Part shown: one piece after another, positions 7,547 through 16,846 of the stretch
How the letters are laid out: the number at the start of each line of letters is the position of its first letter
Position numbering within the stretch: position 1 is the stretch's first letter
Assembly: GCF_900637555.1 (NCBI RefSeq)
Contig: NZ_LR134378.1
Location: 3,074,784 to 3,138,783, forward strand
From: Lautropia mirabilis
GTDB lineage: Bacteria; Pseudomonadota; Gammaproteobacteria; Burkholderiales; Burkholderiaceae_E
Direction: 5' to 3'
DNA length: 64,000 bases
Notes under the pieces: model-generated
Seen by the model: the letters and a program-made list of their open reading frames with translations, nothing else
Databases searched by the model: none
What the model was told of the DNA's origin: nothing
Made by a program: the position numbers and the translations under genes

Positions 7547-8942
7547 CCAGCGGGGCCACCGGAGGCCCCAGTGCCGATTCCATCAGCGGGCCAATGGCCT
7601 CCAGCGTGCGCTCCAGCGAGCCCCGATGCGCCTGGGCAAAGGCGGCCCCGGCCGCGGACATGGCGCCCCGTCGCGCCGTGTCGGCTGCGAGCTCCAGCGC
7701 CACCGGAATGGCCTCGCGCGGGTCACTGACCTGGATGGAGGCGCTGAACAGGATGGACGCCTCGGCGGCCTGCTGGAAGTTGTAGACCGACGGTCCCAGC
7801 ACCACCGGACAGCCGGCCGCATTGGCCTCGATCAGGTTCTGCGATCCGAAGGGCAGCAGCGAGCCGCCCATCACCGTCACGTCGGCCGCCGCGTACCAGG
7901 CCTGCATCTCGCCCATGGAGTCGCCCAGCAGCACGTTGCAGTGCGAGAAATCGGTGTTCGGATCATCCAGCGCCTTGCGCTGCATCGGCGCCTCGCCCAT
8001 GTGGCGGGTGATGAGTCGGGCCACCGCCTCGAAGCGGTTGGGGTGGCGCGGCACGATGATCAGCATGGGTGGCAGGCTGTCACCGATGCCACCGAGCCGG
8101 GGATCACGGTGCTGCATCACGCGCTTCCAGCTCTCCAGCACCAGGGCTTCCTCGCCCTCACGAGTGCTGGCCGCCAGAATCACCAGACGGTCGCCGAAAC
8201 GCTTTCGCCAGCCCCGGCCGCGCGCCTGCAGCACGAAGTCGGCCGGCTGGTCGAACTTCAGGTTGCCGGTGACGAACTCGGGGCGCTGCCCCAGATGGGC
8301 GATGCGCTCGGCGTCGTCCTGGGTCTGGGCGATGATCATCGAATAGCCGCGTACCGCAGGCTCGATCAGCGAGCGGAAGCGCTGCCCGCGCGCCAGCGAA
8401 CGGGGCGAAAGACGGGCGTTGACGGCAATGAGCGGCACCTGGTGACGATTGGCGGCCGCCACCAGGTTGGGCCAGACCTCAGTCTCGACGATCAGGCCGA
8501 TGGCGGGATTCCAGTGCTGGAAGAACCGTTCCACCGCCCCCGGCAGGTCATAGGGCAGATAGCTCTGCGCAATGCGGCCGGGCAGATCCTTCAGACGCAG
8601 CGCACCGGTGGCCCGTCCGGTGGGCGTGCCGTGCGTCAGCAGGATGGGCACCTCGGGCCAGGCGGCCGCACATTGGCGCAGCAGCGGCAGCACGGCGGCC
8701 GTCTCGCCCACCGACACGGCATGCACCCACAGCGGCCGCACCTGACCGGTGTGATAGCTGTGCGTGTCTGGCGTGTTGCTGGGCGCGCGCCAGTAGCCGA
8801 AGCGCTCGTCCCAGTGCTGACGGTACTCAGGCTGCCAGAGACTGCGGTAGAGCAGATAGCTGCCCAGAAGCGGGGTGGCCAGGCGCCAGCCCCAGCCGTA
8901 GAGACAGCGGGCAATGTTCTGGGCGCCGGAGGACTGGGTCAT
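7518..8942 (-). CDS. waaA: 3-deoxy-D-manno-octulosonic acid (Kdo) transferase
   Basis: A 474-residue GT-B glycosyltransferase that adds Kdo to lipid A precursor at the inner membrane. An N-terminal hydrophobic stretch (residues 12-30) gives membrane association. PLWVHAVSVGETAAVLPLL, near residue 70, is the family signature that includes the catalytic Glu. Also visible are ETEVWPNL, NARLSPRSLARG and the C-terminal sugar-nucleotide site GGSLLPFGSQNLIEANA. It is about 45 residues longer than typical KdtA, mostly from N-terminal spacer. It lies 16 bp downstream of algC on the same strand, likely one operon. Confidence 0.95.
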   Translation of the reverse strand: MTQSSGAQNIARCLYGWGWRLATPLLGSYLLYRSLWQPEYRQHWDERFGYWRAPSNTPDTHSYHTGQVRPLWVHAVSVGETAAVLPLLRQCAAAWPEVPILLTHGTPTGRATGALRLKDLPGRIAQSYLPYDLPGAVERFFQHWNPAIGLIVETEVWPNLVAAANRHQVPLIAVNARLSPRSLARGQRFRSLIEPAVRGYSMIIAQTQDDAERIAHLGQRPEFVTGNLKFDQPADFVLQARGRGWRKRFGDRLVILAASTREGEEALVLESWKRVMQHRDPRLGGIGDSLPPMLIIVPRHPNRFEAVARLITRHMGEAPMQRKALDDPNTDFSHCNVLLGDSMGEMQAWYAAADVTVMGGSLLPFGSQNLIEANAAGCPVVLGPSVYNFQQAAEASILFSASIQVSDPREAIPVALELAADTARRGAMSAAGAAFAQAHRGSLERTLEAIGPLMESALGPPVAPLVTAPPQVEL

Positions 8943-8958
8943 GATGGGAAACGGGCAC

Positions 8959-10380
8959 TCAGAACGGAATGGAGAGATCGGGGCGGATGGCCAGCAGCGC
9001 GGCCTTCACGGCCTGCTGGATGCGCGCCAGTGCGGCCGCATCGTCAGCCTCGAAGCGTAGCACCAGCACCGGCGTGGTGTTGGAGGCACGCACCAGGCCA
9101 AAGCCGTCGGGGTATTCCACGCGCAGCCCGTCGACGGTGATGATCTCGGCCTCCTCGAAGTGTCCGCGCTCACGCAGCGCCTGGACCAGCGCCGCATTCT
9201 CGCCTTCGGCCAGCGGCACCTGCAGCTCGGGCGTGCTGCTGGCATCGGGCAGGCCTTCCAGCAGCGCGCCCGGATCGGGCACGCGCGCCAGGATCTCCAG
9301 CAGCCGCGCTGCCGTGTAGAGCCCGTCATCAAAGCCGTACCAGCGATCATTGAAGAAGATGTGGCCACTCATCTCGCCGGCCAGCTTCGCGCCGGTTTCC
9401 TTCATCTTGGCTTTGACCAGCGAATGGCCGGTGCACCACATCAGCGGCTCCCCGCCCCGCTCGCGGATCCACGGCGCCAGGTTGCGGGTGCACTTCACGT
9501 CGTAGATGATGGTGGCGCCGGGGTTCTTCTCGAGCACGTCGGCCGCGTACAGCATCAGCTGCCGGTCGGGGAAGATCATCTGACCGCTGCGCGTGACCAC
9601 GCCCAGCCGGTCGCCGTCCCCATCGAAAGCCAGGCCGATATCGGCATCGCGGGCCTGCACCTCACGGATCAGGTCACGCAGGTTCTCGGGGTGGGCCGGA
9701 TCGGGGTGATGGTTCGGGAAATGCCCGTCCACCTCGCAATACAGCTCGGTAAGGTCCGTGATGCCCAGCGCCCGCAGCAGCGCCGGAGCCACCGCACCCG
9801 CCACGCCATTGCCAGCATCCACCACCACTTTCAGGGGACGGGCCAGCTTCACCTCGCCTGCAATGCGGGCGATGTAGTCAGGCACCACGTCCAGCGTGCG
9901 CACCGTGCCCGGCGTGGCGGCAAACAGGGCCGCATAACGTGCCGGATCAGCCAGCGTGGCCGCGATGTCACGGATGTCCTCGCCGTGCAGCGTGGCGCCG
10001 CCCAGCATCATCTTCAGGCCGTTGTATTCCGGCGGGTTGTGGCTGCCGGTGACGGCTACGCCCGTGCCACAGCCAGTCAGCACCGTGGCGAAGTACACCA
10101 GCGGCGTGGGCACCATGCCGATGTCGATCACGTCCACCCCGGCGGCACACAGCCCGGCCGACAGCGCCCGCGCCAGCGCAGGGCCCGACAGCCTGCCGTC
10201 GCGGCCCACCACCACCTGGCCAATGCCCCGGGCACGTGCCTTGGCGCCCAGCGTCAGGCCAATGGCCGAGACGGCCTCTTCCGTCAGTGCGGTCTCGACG
10301 ATGCCGCGGATGTCATAGGCCTTGAAGATGGCCGCGGAGACCACAGGCGCCTGGGCAGGTGGAAGGACTTGATCGATCAT
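8959..10380 (-). CDS. algC: Phosphomannomutase/phosphoglucomutase
   Basis: A 473-residue alpha-D-phosphohexomutase that interconverts hexose 1- and 6-phosphates for LPS and exopolysaccharide precursors. IFKAYDIRGIV is near residue 15. The catalytic phosphoserine loop is AVTGSHNPPEYNGLK near residue 105. The Mg site is AFDGDGDRLGVV near 235, and the sugar-binding loop GEMSGHIFF lies near 330. The ATG at 10380 is used because an N-terminal extension possible up to 10518 is not conserved. It is upstream of waaA in a likely two-gene operon. Dual PMM/PGM activity is inferred from AlgC-type sequence. Confidence 0.95.
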   Translation of the reverse strand: MIDQVLPPAQAPVVSAAIFKAYDIRGIVETALTEEAVSAIGLTLGAKARARGIGQVVVGRDGRLSGPALARALSAGLCAAGVDVIDIGMVPTPLVYFATVLTGCGTGVAVTGSHNPPEYNGLKMMLGGATLHGEDIRDIAATLADPARYAALFAATPGTVRTLDVVPDYIARIAGEVKLARPLKVVVDAGNGVAGAVAPALLRALGITDLTELYCEVDGHFPNHHPDPAHPENLRDLIREVQARDADIGLAFDGDGDRLGVVTRSGQMIFPDRQLMLYAADVLEKNPGATIIYDVKCTRNLAPWIRERGGEPLMWCTGHSLVKAKMKETGAKLAGEMSGHIFFNDRWYGFDDGLYTAARLLEILARVPDPGALLEGLPDASSTPELQVPLAEGENAALVQALRERGHFEEAEIITVDGLRVEYPDGFGLVRASNTTPVLVLRFEADDAAALARIQQAVKAALLAIRPDLSIPF

Positions 10381-10770
10381 GGGAAATTCGCGACTTCCTG
10401 AGACGTGTTGTTCTGCTGTTTCCTGCCCGGGACATGCCCTGTCCCGCAGGGCTCCCGACGTGACGGAGCACGCCCGAAAACCTGAGATTTGCCGGCGCAC
10501 AGGCCCGCCAGGACACATTCCGGGATGTGTCTAACGATACTCCAGATTGCCCATCCACGCACGCCGCCACGCGCACCCGCGCAGTGCCGAAACACGCCGC
10601 CGAACCTGATGCCTGTCCCCGGTCTGCACACCGGGGCGGCCCACCCGCGCGAAAGCGCGCAAGCCATGGACAACCCTACTGGCACGAACGCCCGGGCCCT
10701 GCCGGAAAACACCCAGAACCCATGCGGCGCCCACCCGGGCCGTCCGGGCGCAACTATACAATCTTCCGCC
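10381..10770. other. Intergenic region between algC and wbiG-like gene
   Basis: 390 bases with no credible gene. Two inverted repeats are visible: CGGGAC/GTCCCG at 10428-10446 and GACACAT-N6-ATGTGTC at 10512-10531. The second could be an operator for the algC promoter. A TATACA hexamer at 10755-10760, ten bases before the wbiG-like ATG, could be a -10 box giving a nearly leaderless mRNA, but I see no convincing -35. Confidence 0.35.
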
Positions 10771-11847
10771 ATGGAAAACTGTAACGTCTGCCCATCCGAC
10801 ACTGCGCCGTCCACTTCCGCACCGATTGTTGTCACCGGTGCCGGCGGCTTCATCGGTCAGCACCTGGTGCGCCAGCTTCTGGAAGCCGGCTACAGCGTGC
10901 GCGCCGTCACGCGCAACCCCGCAACCTTCCGGCTGTCACCCTCTTCCCCTGGGGAGGCTGCTGCACGCAGCGGCCAGGCCGACACCTCGCCCGCAGGCAC
11001 CAGCCATGACGAGACCATGGAAGACTGGATCCACAGCAAGCGTCTGCAGGTTCTTGCCCATCCGGGCGTCGGACCCGATGCCGACTGGCAGCCGGTGCTG
11101 ACAGGCGCCCGCGCCGTCATCCACGGCGCCGGCATTGCCCACGTGCCGCTGGATGCCAACCGCGACAGCCAGCGCCAGCTCTGGCGCGTGAACGTGCGAG
11201 CACCGCGCCGGCTGGCGCGCGATGCCGCCCGTGCCGGCGTGGCGCAGTTCATCTTTCTCAGCTCGATCAAGGCCGCCGGCGAATGGTCGGCCCCCGGACA
11301 CCCCCTGCGCGAGGACGACCCGCCCCGCCCCGAGGATTGCTACGGCTTTGCCAAGCTGGCGGCAGAGCGCCACCTGCAGCGTCTGAAGCACGGCCTGGTC
11401 ATCACCATCCTGCGGCCGCCGCTGGTCTATGGCCCGGGCGTGAAGGCCAACTTTGCGGCCCTGCAGAAACTGGCCACCAGCGGGCTACCGCTGCCGCTGG
11501 GGTCCGTCGACAACCAGCGCAGCTTCCTGGCCATCGACAACCTGTGCAGCGCCATCATGGCCATTCTGGAGAACCCCGGGCGCGCGGCCGGGCTCTTTCA
11601 CCTCAGCGATGGTCCGGCACTCTCCACACCGGCCCTCATCCGGGCCATGGCCCAGGCCGCCGGCAAGCCGGCCCGCCTGCTGCCCGTGCCACCGGCGCTG
11701 CTGGCCAGTCTGGCCAGGCTGGCGGGCAAGTCGGGCATCTGGCAGCGCCTGGCCGGATCTCTGGCCGTGGACAACCAGCGCTTCTGCCAGCAGCTGGGCT
11801 GGAAGCCCCCGGTGGATGCCCCAACGGCGCTGAAACGGATGCAGTGA
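10771..11847 (+). CDS. NAD-dependent epimerase/dehydratase, WbiG-like
   Basis: A 358-residue extended-SDR protein of sugar-nucleotide metabolism. The Rossmann motif is VVTGAGGFIGQ near residue 18. The catalytic YxxxK is YGFAK near 193, with SSIKAAGEW supplying the Ser. It resembles Burkholderia WbiG-type UDP-hexose epimerases encoded with a WbpL-like transferase and a WbpM-like dehydratase; both are present 7-9 kb downstream. Expected product: the first sugar of an O-antigen or other glycan repeat. An insertion of about 35 residues rich in Ser/Ala/Pro follows the NAD motif. Start at 10771 is chosen because homology begins there. Confidence 0.82.
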   Translation: MENCNVCPSDTAPSTSAPIVVTGAGGFIGQHLVRQLLEAGYSVRAVTRNPATFRLSPSSPGEAAARSGQADTSPAGTSHDETMEDWIHSKRLQVLAHPGVGPDADWQPVLTGARAVIHGAGIAHVPLDANRDSQRQLWRVNVRAPRRLARDAARAGVAQFIFLSSIKAAGEWSAPGHPLREDDPPRPEDCYGFAKLAAERHLQRLKHGLVITILRPPLVYGPGVKANFAALQKLATSGLPLPLGSVDNQRSFLAIDNLCSAIMAILENPGRAAGLFHLSDGPALSTPALIRAMAQAAGKPARLLPVPPALLASLARLAGKSGIWQRLAGSLAVDNQRFCQQLGWKPPVDAPTALKRMQ

Positions 11848-11851
11848 CGTC

Positions 11852-11886
11852 AGGCGCCCCGGTCACGGGCGCAGAACCGGGCGCCT
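11852..11886. terminator. GC-rich stem-loop between convergent genes
   Basis: AGGCGCC-C-CGGT pairs with ACCG-GGCGCCT in an 11-bp stem with one bulged C, just after the stop of the wbiG-like gene and before the convergent asnB end. It lacks a T-tract on either strand, so it may end transcripts poorly or mainly block 3' exonucleases. Confidence 0.45.
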
Positions 11887-12014
11887 AAGCGGGTCAAGAA
11901 ACGGGGGTGGCATGTCTGCGCCCCCGCGCCCTTCACGCGCTGCGCCATGGCGCAGCCGTCTCCTCCGAAGACGGGGTCAGGCACGCCGGCATCCCGGCAG
12001 GCCTGCCCCGAATC

Positions 12015-13979
12015 TCACTTCTTCTGTTCCTCGGCCCAGGCCTGGTACATCAGCACATCCCACAGCCAGTGCTGCCAGTTGCGCTTGCCGGACAGGTGCT
12101 CGGCCCACTTCTGGCGTACCGCGGCCACCTGGAAGATGCCCTCGTCGCGCAGGCGCGATTCGTCCAGCAGGCTTTCAGCCCAGTCACGCAGCGGACCGCG
12201 CAGCCAGGCGTCGATGGGCACCGCAAACCCCTGCTTGGGCCGCTCGATGAGCTGACGAGGCACGTACTGGTACAGCACCTGCCGCAACAGCCACTTGCCC
12301 TGGCCATTGCGCAGCTTCAGCGACTGCGGCAGCCGCCAGGCAAACTCCACCACCCGATGATCCAGGAAGGGCACCCGGCTTTCCAGCGACACGCCCATCG
12401 AGGCACGGTCCACCTTCACCAGGATGTCGTCGGCCATGTAGGTCAGCGCATCCAGCGCCATCATCTGCTGCACACCATCCAGACCACGCAGGTCGGGCCG
12501 GTTGCCCGTCACCAGCGTGGGCGGCTCCCGCCCGTCGATCACCACCGACGCCGGGTCCGGCCAGTGGCTGACAAAGCCCAGGTACAGGTCCTCGATGGAA
12601 CGCGCGCCCATCACGCTCGCGCCCTTGTGCAGCTTCTCGCCCAGATTCACGTAGCGGGAGCCTGCCCCCGGGAGCTTGCGCGCCAGCTGGTTCCACTGCG
12701 TGGGAGACAGCAGGTGAATGCCCCCAGCCAGCATTCGGCGCAGCGGCAGCGGCAGCGAACCCAGACGGTTCCAGAGCTGGGCCGTCATCTGATAGCGGTT
12801 GTAGCCGCAGAAGAGCTCATCGCCCCCATCGCCCGACAGCGACACCGTCACACTCTTGCGCGCCAGCTCCGACACCAGGAAGGTGGGAATCTGCGACGAA
12901 TCGGCAAAGGGCTCGTCATAGAGCGTGGGCAGACGCGGAATGACCGCCTGCGCCTGTGCCGGCTGCACATACAGCTCGGTATGCTCGGTCTTCAGGTGAT
13001 CGGCCACTGCCTTGGCGTACACGGCCTCGTTGTAGCCCGCTTCGTCAAACCCGATGGAAAAGGTCTTCACCGGTTTTGACGACTGCGCCTGCATCAGCGC
13101 CACGATGGTGGACGAATCGATGCCGCCCGACAGGAAGGCGCCCAGCGGCACGTCGGCCACCATCTGCTGGCCGATGGCATTGCGCAGCAGTGCATCCAGC
13201 TCGCGGATGGCCTCGGCATCGGAGCCCTGCCAGGGAGCCGCCACGCCGGCCACCGCCACTTCGGCCAGCGACCAGTAAGGCGTGGAAGCCGGCAGACGCT
13301 GCGCCTGCAGGTCCTGCTCGGTCAGCGTGAGATAGTGCCCGGGCATGAGCTTGGCAATGCCCCGGTAGATGGAATACGGCGCCGGCACGCAGTTGTAGCG
13401 CAGCAGCAGGCACACCGCCGAACGATCCACCTCGCCCGCAAAGGACGGATGCTCACGCAGCGCCTTCAACTCGGAGCCGAACAGGAAGGCCGGCTGCTGT
13501 CCCTGCATCTGCCAGCCGTAGTAGAGCGGCTTTTCGCCCAGCCGGTCACGCGCCAGCGTGAGTGTCCGGTTCTGACGGTCCCACAGCGCCAGGGCAAACA
13601 TGCCCCGCGCACGCTTGAGCGTCTGCTCGACGCCCCAGGCCTCGAAGGCCGCCAGCAGCGTCTCGGTATCGGAATGCCCCCGCCAGGCCGGGGCCCGGCC
13701 CTGCTGCTCCAGCTCGGCATGCAGCTCGGTGAAGTTGTAGATCTCGCCGTTGAAGACCAGCACCCGCTGGCCCGAGGCCGAGACCATGGGCTGATGGCCC
13801 GCCGGCGACAGATCCATGATGGAGAGGCGCCGATGCCCCAACCCCAGACCCACCCCCTCATCCGTCCATGCCCCTGCGTCGTCCGGTCCGCGATGATGGA
13901 TGGCCTTGGCCATCTTCAGCAACAGATCCGGCGACGCACGTCGCTGGCCAGGTTCAAAATATCCCGTGATTCCGCACAT
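12015..13979 (-). CDS. asnB: Asparagine synthase (glutamine-hydrolysing), AsnB type
   Basis: A 654-residue class II amidotransferase. The mature N-terminus would be Cys2 (MCGITGYF), the glutaminase nucleophile. HHRGPDDAG, GHRRLSIMDLSP and FNGEIYNF complete the Ntn domain. The synthetase domain has the PP-loop LSGGIDSS near residue 290 and SGDGGDELFCGY near 405. Homologues inside polysaccharide loci often amidate sugar acids rather than make asparagine, so its substrate is open. It stands alone on the minus strand inside the surface-glycan region, with an AT-rich upstream region. Confidence 0.93.
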   Translation of the reverse strand: MCGITGYFEPGQRRASPDLLLKMAKAIHHRGPDDAGAWTDEGVGLGLGHRRLSIMDLSPAGHQPMVSASGQRVLVFNGEIYNFTELHAELEQQGRAPAWRGHSDTETLLAAFEAWGVEQTLKRARGMFALALWDRQNRTLTLARDRLGEKPLYYGWQMQGQQPAFLFGSELKALREHPSFAGEVDRSAVCLLLRYNCVPAPYSIYRGIAKLMPGHYLTLTEQDLQAQRLPASTPYWSLAEVAVAGVAAPWQGSDAEAIRELDALLRNAIGQQMVADVPLGAFLSGGIDSSTIVALMQAQSSKPVKTFSIGFDEAGYNEAVYAKAVADHLKTEHTELYVQPAQAQAVIPRLPTLYDEPFADSSQIPTFLVSELARKSVTVSLSGDGGDELFCGYNRYQMTAQLWNRLGSLPLPLRRMLAGGIHLLSPTQWNQLARKLPGAGSRYVNLGEKLHKGASVMGARSIEDLYLGFVSHWPDPASVVIDGREPPTLVTGNRPDLRGLDGVQQMMALDALTYMADDILVKVDRASMGVSLESRVPFLDHRVVEFAWRLPQSLKLRNGQGKWLLRQVLYQYVPRQLIERPKQGFAVPIDAWLRGPLRDWAESLLDESRLRDEGIFQVAAVRQKWAEHLSGKRNWQHWLWDVLMYQAWAEEQKK

Positions 13980-14424
13980 TTATCGGCTCGCTGCCAGCCA
14001 GAATTCAAAGCTGTAGCATTCTACCCACACAGAAAAGCGCACCCATCAAAAACAATACGACGTCTCTGGTTTTACCAATTTGCCAAAATTTAATACAAAC
14101 CGAACAATTAGATGTATTTGCAACGTTTGACAATCAAAATCGCCCATCTTTGTATTGAATCAGACACAGCAGCTTGACGGGATCCGATATTTTGGTTCCG
14201 TTTCGTAAAAATACCCCGCAAGCGATCTTTCATGCGCGCAGAAAACCGCTTCACGGCTGAAACGCCAGCCGTCGGCGCAGCCCCAATGCCCATGATTCGC
14301 GCATGACCGACATGCACCCTGTATGCAAAAAAGAGACGCTCCCGGCATCCTGCCGGAAGCGTCCCCTCGGTCCTGAATGACACGCGGGCGGCCACGCATT
14401 CAGCGTGACTGCCTGCTGCGGCGA
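13980..14424. other. AT-rich intergenic region between asnB and rmlD
   Basis: 445 bases, noticeably AT-richer than the surroundings at 14020-14220, with no credible gene. It must hold the asnB promoter and holds the rml terminator (14327-14363). A 95-codon minus-strand frame here has no recognisable features. The composition shift may mark an old insertion or deletion inside the polysaccharide locus. Confidence 0.4.
14327..14363 (-). terminator. Rho-independent terminator of the rml operon
   Basis: On the minus strand GACGCT-N-CCGGCA pairs with TGCCGG-N-AGCGTC in a 12-bp stem with a single mismatch and 3-nt loop, followed by CT and then six T residues. It lies about 60 bp past the rmlD stop codon, as expected for the operon end. 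Confidence 0.85.
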
Positions 14425-15351
14425 TCAGGCGTCGCGCAGCACCGTCTTCAGCAGCTCATCCCACGGCGGCATCCGCAGCCCCCACACCTGCTGGATGCGG
14501 GAAAGGTCCAGCCGCGAATTGCTGGGCCGCTTGCTGGGCACCGGGAATTCCGTGGCCGGCACGGCTTCCAGCGTGGGCATGCGCGGCACCTGCCATTCGG
14601 GGCGCGGACGCTGGGCGGTGTTCTCGCCGGCGGCCAGCGTGGCCTCGTGCAGCAGCTTCAGCCCGGTCTGGGCGTAGCCGTGCCAGGTGGTCTCGCCCGA
14701 CGGCGCCAGATTCAGGATGCCCGACCAGTCGGCCAGCTTCGGATCGAAGCTGCGGCGACGGATCAGCTCGGCCGTCACGTCGGCGATGAACGAGGCCGGC
14801 GTGGGCACGCCGTACTGGTCGGCCACCACCTTCAGGTGATCACGGCTGGAAGCCAGCCGCACCATCGTCTTCAGGAAGTTGCCGCCGTGCAGCGAATACA
14901 CCCAGCAGGTGCGCAGGATCAGGTGCGCGCAGCCGCTCTTCTGGATGGCCTGTTCACCCGCCAGCTTGGTGGCGCCATAGACGTTCAGCGGCGCCGTGGC
15001 GTCGTCTTCCTTCCAAGGGCGCGTGCCTTCGCCGTTGAACACATAGTCGGTGGAGTAATGCACCAGCAGCGCGCCATGGGCCTTGCACCAGTCGGCCAGC
15101 ACGGCCGGCACGTCGGCGTTCAGCACCCGGGCCAGCTCCTGCTGCTCGGTCTCGGCCTTGTCCACCGCCGTATGCGCGGCCGGGTTCACCACCACATCGG
15201 GCTTCACGCGGTCCAGCAGCCGGCGCGTGGCCTCGGCATCGGTCAGGTCCAGGTCGTCGATGGAGACCGGCACCACCTCGCCCAGCGGCTGCAGCGCGCG
15301 GACCAGCTCCCAGCCCACCTGCCCGGTGGTTCCCGTCACGACGAATTTCAT
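14425..15351 (-). CDS. rmlD: dTDP-4-dehydrorhamnose reductase
   Basis: A 308-residue SDR that makes dTDP-L-rhamnose, the last step of the pathway. It has the N-terminal VTGTTGQVGWEL motif, HYSTDYVFNGEG near residue 100, and YGATKLAGE supplying the catalytic Tyr/Lys. It ends the rmlBACD operon: its start overlaps the rmlC stop by 4 bp (15348-15351), and a terminator follows. Length is normal. Confidence 0.96.
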   Translation of the reverse strand: MKFVVTGTTGQVGWELVRALQPLGEVVPVSIDDLDLTDAEATRRLLDRVKPDVVVNPAAHTAVDKAETEQQELARVLNADVPAVLADWCKAHGALLVHYSTDYVFNGEGTRPWKEDDATAPLNVYGATKLAGEQAIQKSGCAHLILRTCWVYSLHGGNFLKTMVRLASSRDHLKVVADQYGVPTPASFIADVTAELIRRRSFDPKLADWSGILNLAPSGETTWHGYAQTGLKLLHEATLAAGENTAQRPRPEWQVPRMPTLEAVPATEFPVPSKRPSNSRLDLSRIQQVWGLRMPPWDELLKTVLRDA

Positions 15352-15920
15352 GGCTGCCCCTCTGCGTAGACGTCAGCTTCGGCCAGCGGCTTGCCGATCT
15401 TGTCCTTGTCGGACACCAGCACGGCCGACAGACCGCCCACCTGATCCAGCGGCCACTCGATGCCCAGCACCGGGTCGGACCACAGCAGCGAGCGCTCATG
15501 CGCCGGCGCGTAGAAATCGCTGGCCTTGTACAGCACCGTGGTGCCGTCTTCCAGCGACAGGAAGCCGTGAGCAAAGCCCGGCGGAATCCAGGCCATGCGC
15601 TTGTTCTCGGCCGACAGCACGAAACCGGCCGACTTGCCGAAGGTGGGCGAGCCACGGCGGATGTCCACGGCCACGTCGAAGATGGCGCCTTCCATCACGC
15701 GGATGAGCTTGCCCTGCGCCTGCTGGATCTGATAGTGCAGACCGCGCAGCACGCCCTTGGCCGAACGGGACTGGTTGTCCTGCACGAATTCCACGTGCGA
15801 CCCCGCCATCTCGTCGAAGACCTTCTGGTTGTAGCTTTCGTAGAAATAGCCACGGCTGTCGCCGAACACCTTCGGTTCGATCAGGAAAACATCCGGCAGG
15901 GCGGTATCGATACGCTTCAT
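15348..15920 (-). CDS. rmlC: dTDP-4-dehydrorhamnose 3,5-epimerase
   Basis: A 190-residue cupin enzyme, the third step of dTDP-L-rhamnose synthesis. FLIEPKVFGDSRGYFYESY opens the domain, GVLRGLHYQ contains the catalytic His, and PPGFAHGFLSL follows. It overlaps rmlD by 4 bp downstream and shares its first base region with the rmlA stop at 15920, showing tight translational coupling in the order B-A-C-D. Confidence 0.96.
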   Translation of the reverse strand: MKRIDTALPDVFLIEPKVFGDSRGYFYESYNQKVFDEMAGSHVEFVQDNQSRSAKGVLRGLHYQIQQAQGKLIRVMEGAIFDVAVDIRRGSPTFGKSAGFVLSAENKRMAWIPPGFAHGFLSLEDGTTVLYKASDFYAPAHERSLLWSDPVLGIEWPLDQVGGLSAVLVSDKDKIGKPLAEADVYAEGQP

Positions 15921-16795
15921 CAGAAAATCCGTTCAGTCAGAATGGTTTGCAGGTACTGGCCATAGCCGCTCTTCTTCAGCGGCTCGGCCAGCTTGGCCAG
16001 CTGGTCTGCCGTGATGTAACCCTTGCGGAAGGCCACTTCCTCGGGGCAGCAGATCTTCAGGCCCTGGCGCTTCTCGATGGTGCGCACGAACATCGACGCC
16101 TCGATCAGCGACTCCTGCGTGCCGGTGTCCAGCCACGCATAGCCGCGACCCATCGTCTTCACCTTCAGCTGGCCCGCCTTCAGGTAGTGCTGGTTCACGT
16201 CGGTGATTTCCAGCTCGCCACGCGGCGACGGCTTCAGGTTGCGGGCGATGTCCACCACCTGGTTGTCATAGAAGTACAGGCCGGTGACCGCATAGCGGCT
16301 CTTGGGCTGCGTGGGCTTCTCTTCCAGGCTGACGGCGCGGCCTTCGGCGTCGAACTCCACCACGCCGTAGCGCTCGGGATCATGCACACGATAGGCAAAG
16401 ACCGTGGCGCCGCTTTCCTGGCGGCCGGCCTGCGCCAGATCCTCGCCCAGCGCGTGGCCGTAGAAGATGTTGTCGCCCAGCACCAGCGCGCAGCTGTCGT
16501 TTCCGATGAAGGACTCACCGATGATGAAGGCCTGCGCCAGGCCGTCCGGCGAGGGCTGCACCGCATAGCTGAGCGACACGCCCCAGCGGCTGCCGTCGCC
16601 CAGCAGCTGCTGGAAGCGTGGCGTGTCCTGCGGGGTGGAGATGATCAGGATGTCGCGGATGCCGGCCAGCATCAGGCACGACAGCGGGTAGTAGATCATC
16701 GGCTTGTCATAGATGGGCAGCAGCTGCTTGGACACAGCCTGCGTCACCGGGTACAGCCGGGTGCCGGAACCTCCGGCAAGGATGATGCCTTTCAT
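15920..16795 (-). CDS. rmlA: Glucose-1-phosphate thymidylyltransferase
   Basis: A 291-residue nucleotidyltransferase that makes dTDP-glucose, the first step towards dTDP-rhamnose. It begins [18 protein letters not shown], the nucleotide-binding signature. [11 protein letters not shown] supplies the metal-binding Asp, and [20 protein letters not shown] follows near residue 160. GYAWLDTGT is near 220. It is complete and of normal length, coupled to rmlC, and follows rmlB by about 50 bp. Confidence 0.97.
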   Translation of the reverse strand: MKGIILAGGSGTRLYPVTQAVSKQLLPIYDKPMIYYPLSCLMLAGIRDILIISTPQDTPRFQQLLGDGSRWGVSLSYAVQPSPDGLAQAFIIGESFIGNDSCALVLGDNIFYGHALGEDLAQAGRQESGATVFAYRVHDPERYGVVEFDAEGRAVSLEEKPTQPKSRYAVTGLYFYDNQVVDIARNLKPSPRGELEITDVNQHYLKAGQLKVKTMGRGYAWLDTGTQESLIEASMFVRTIEKRQGLKICCPEEVAFRKGYITADQLAKLAEPLKKSGYGQYLQTILTERIF

Positions 16796-16846
16796 GGGAT
16801 TTGGCTCGCTAGGTTTGGATTCGTCAGTGCCAGGCTTCGGCCACGC

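Noticed and set aside
14108-14395. 95-codon minus-strand frame between asnB and rmlD
   Set aside because: It spans the rml terminator and has no motif or ribosome-binding site.
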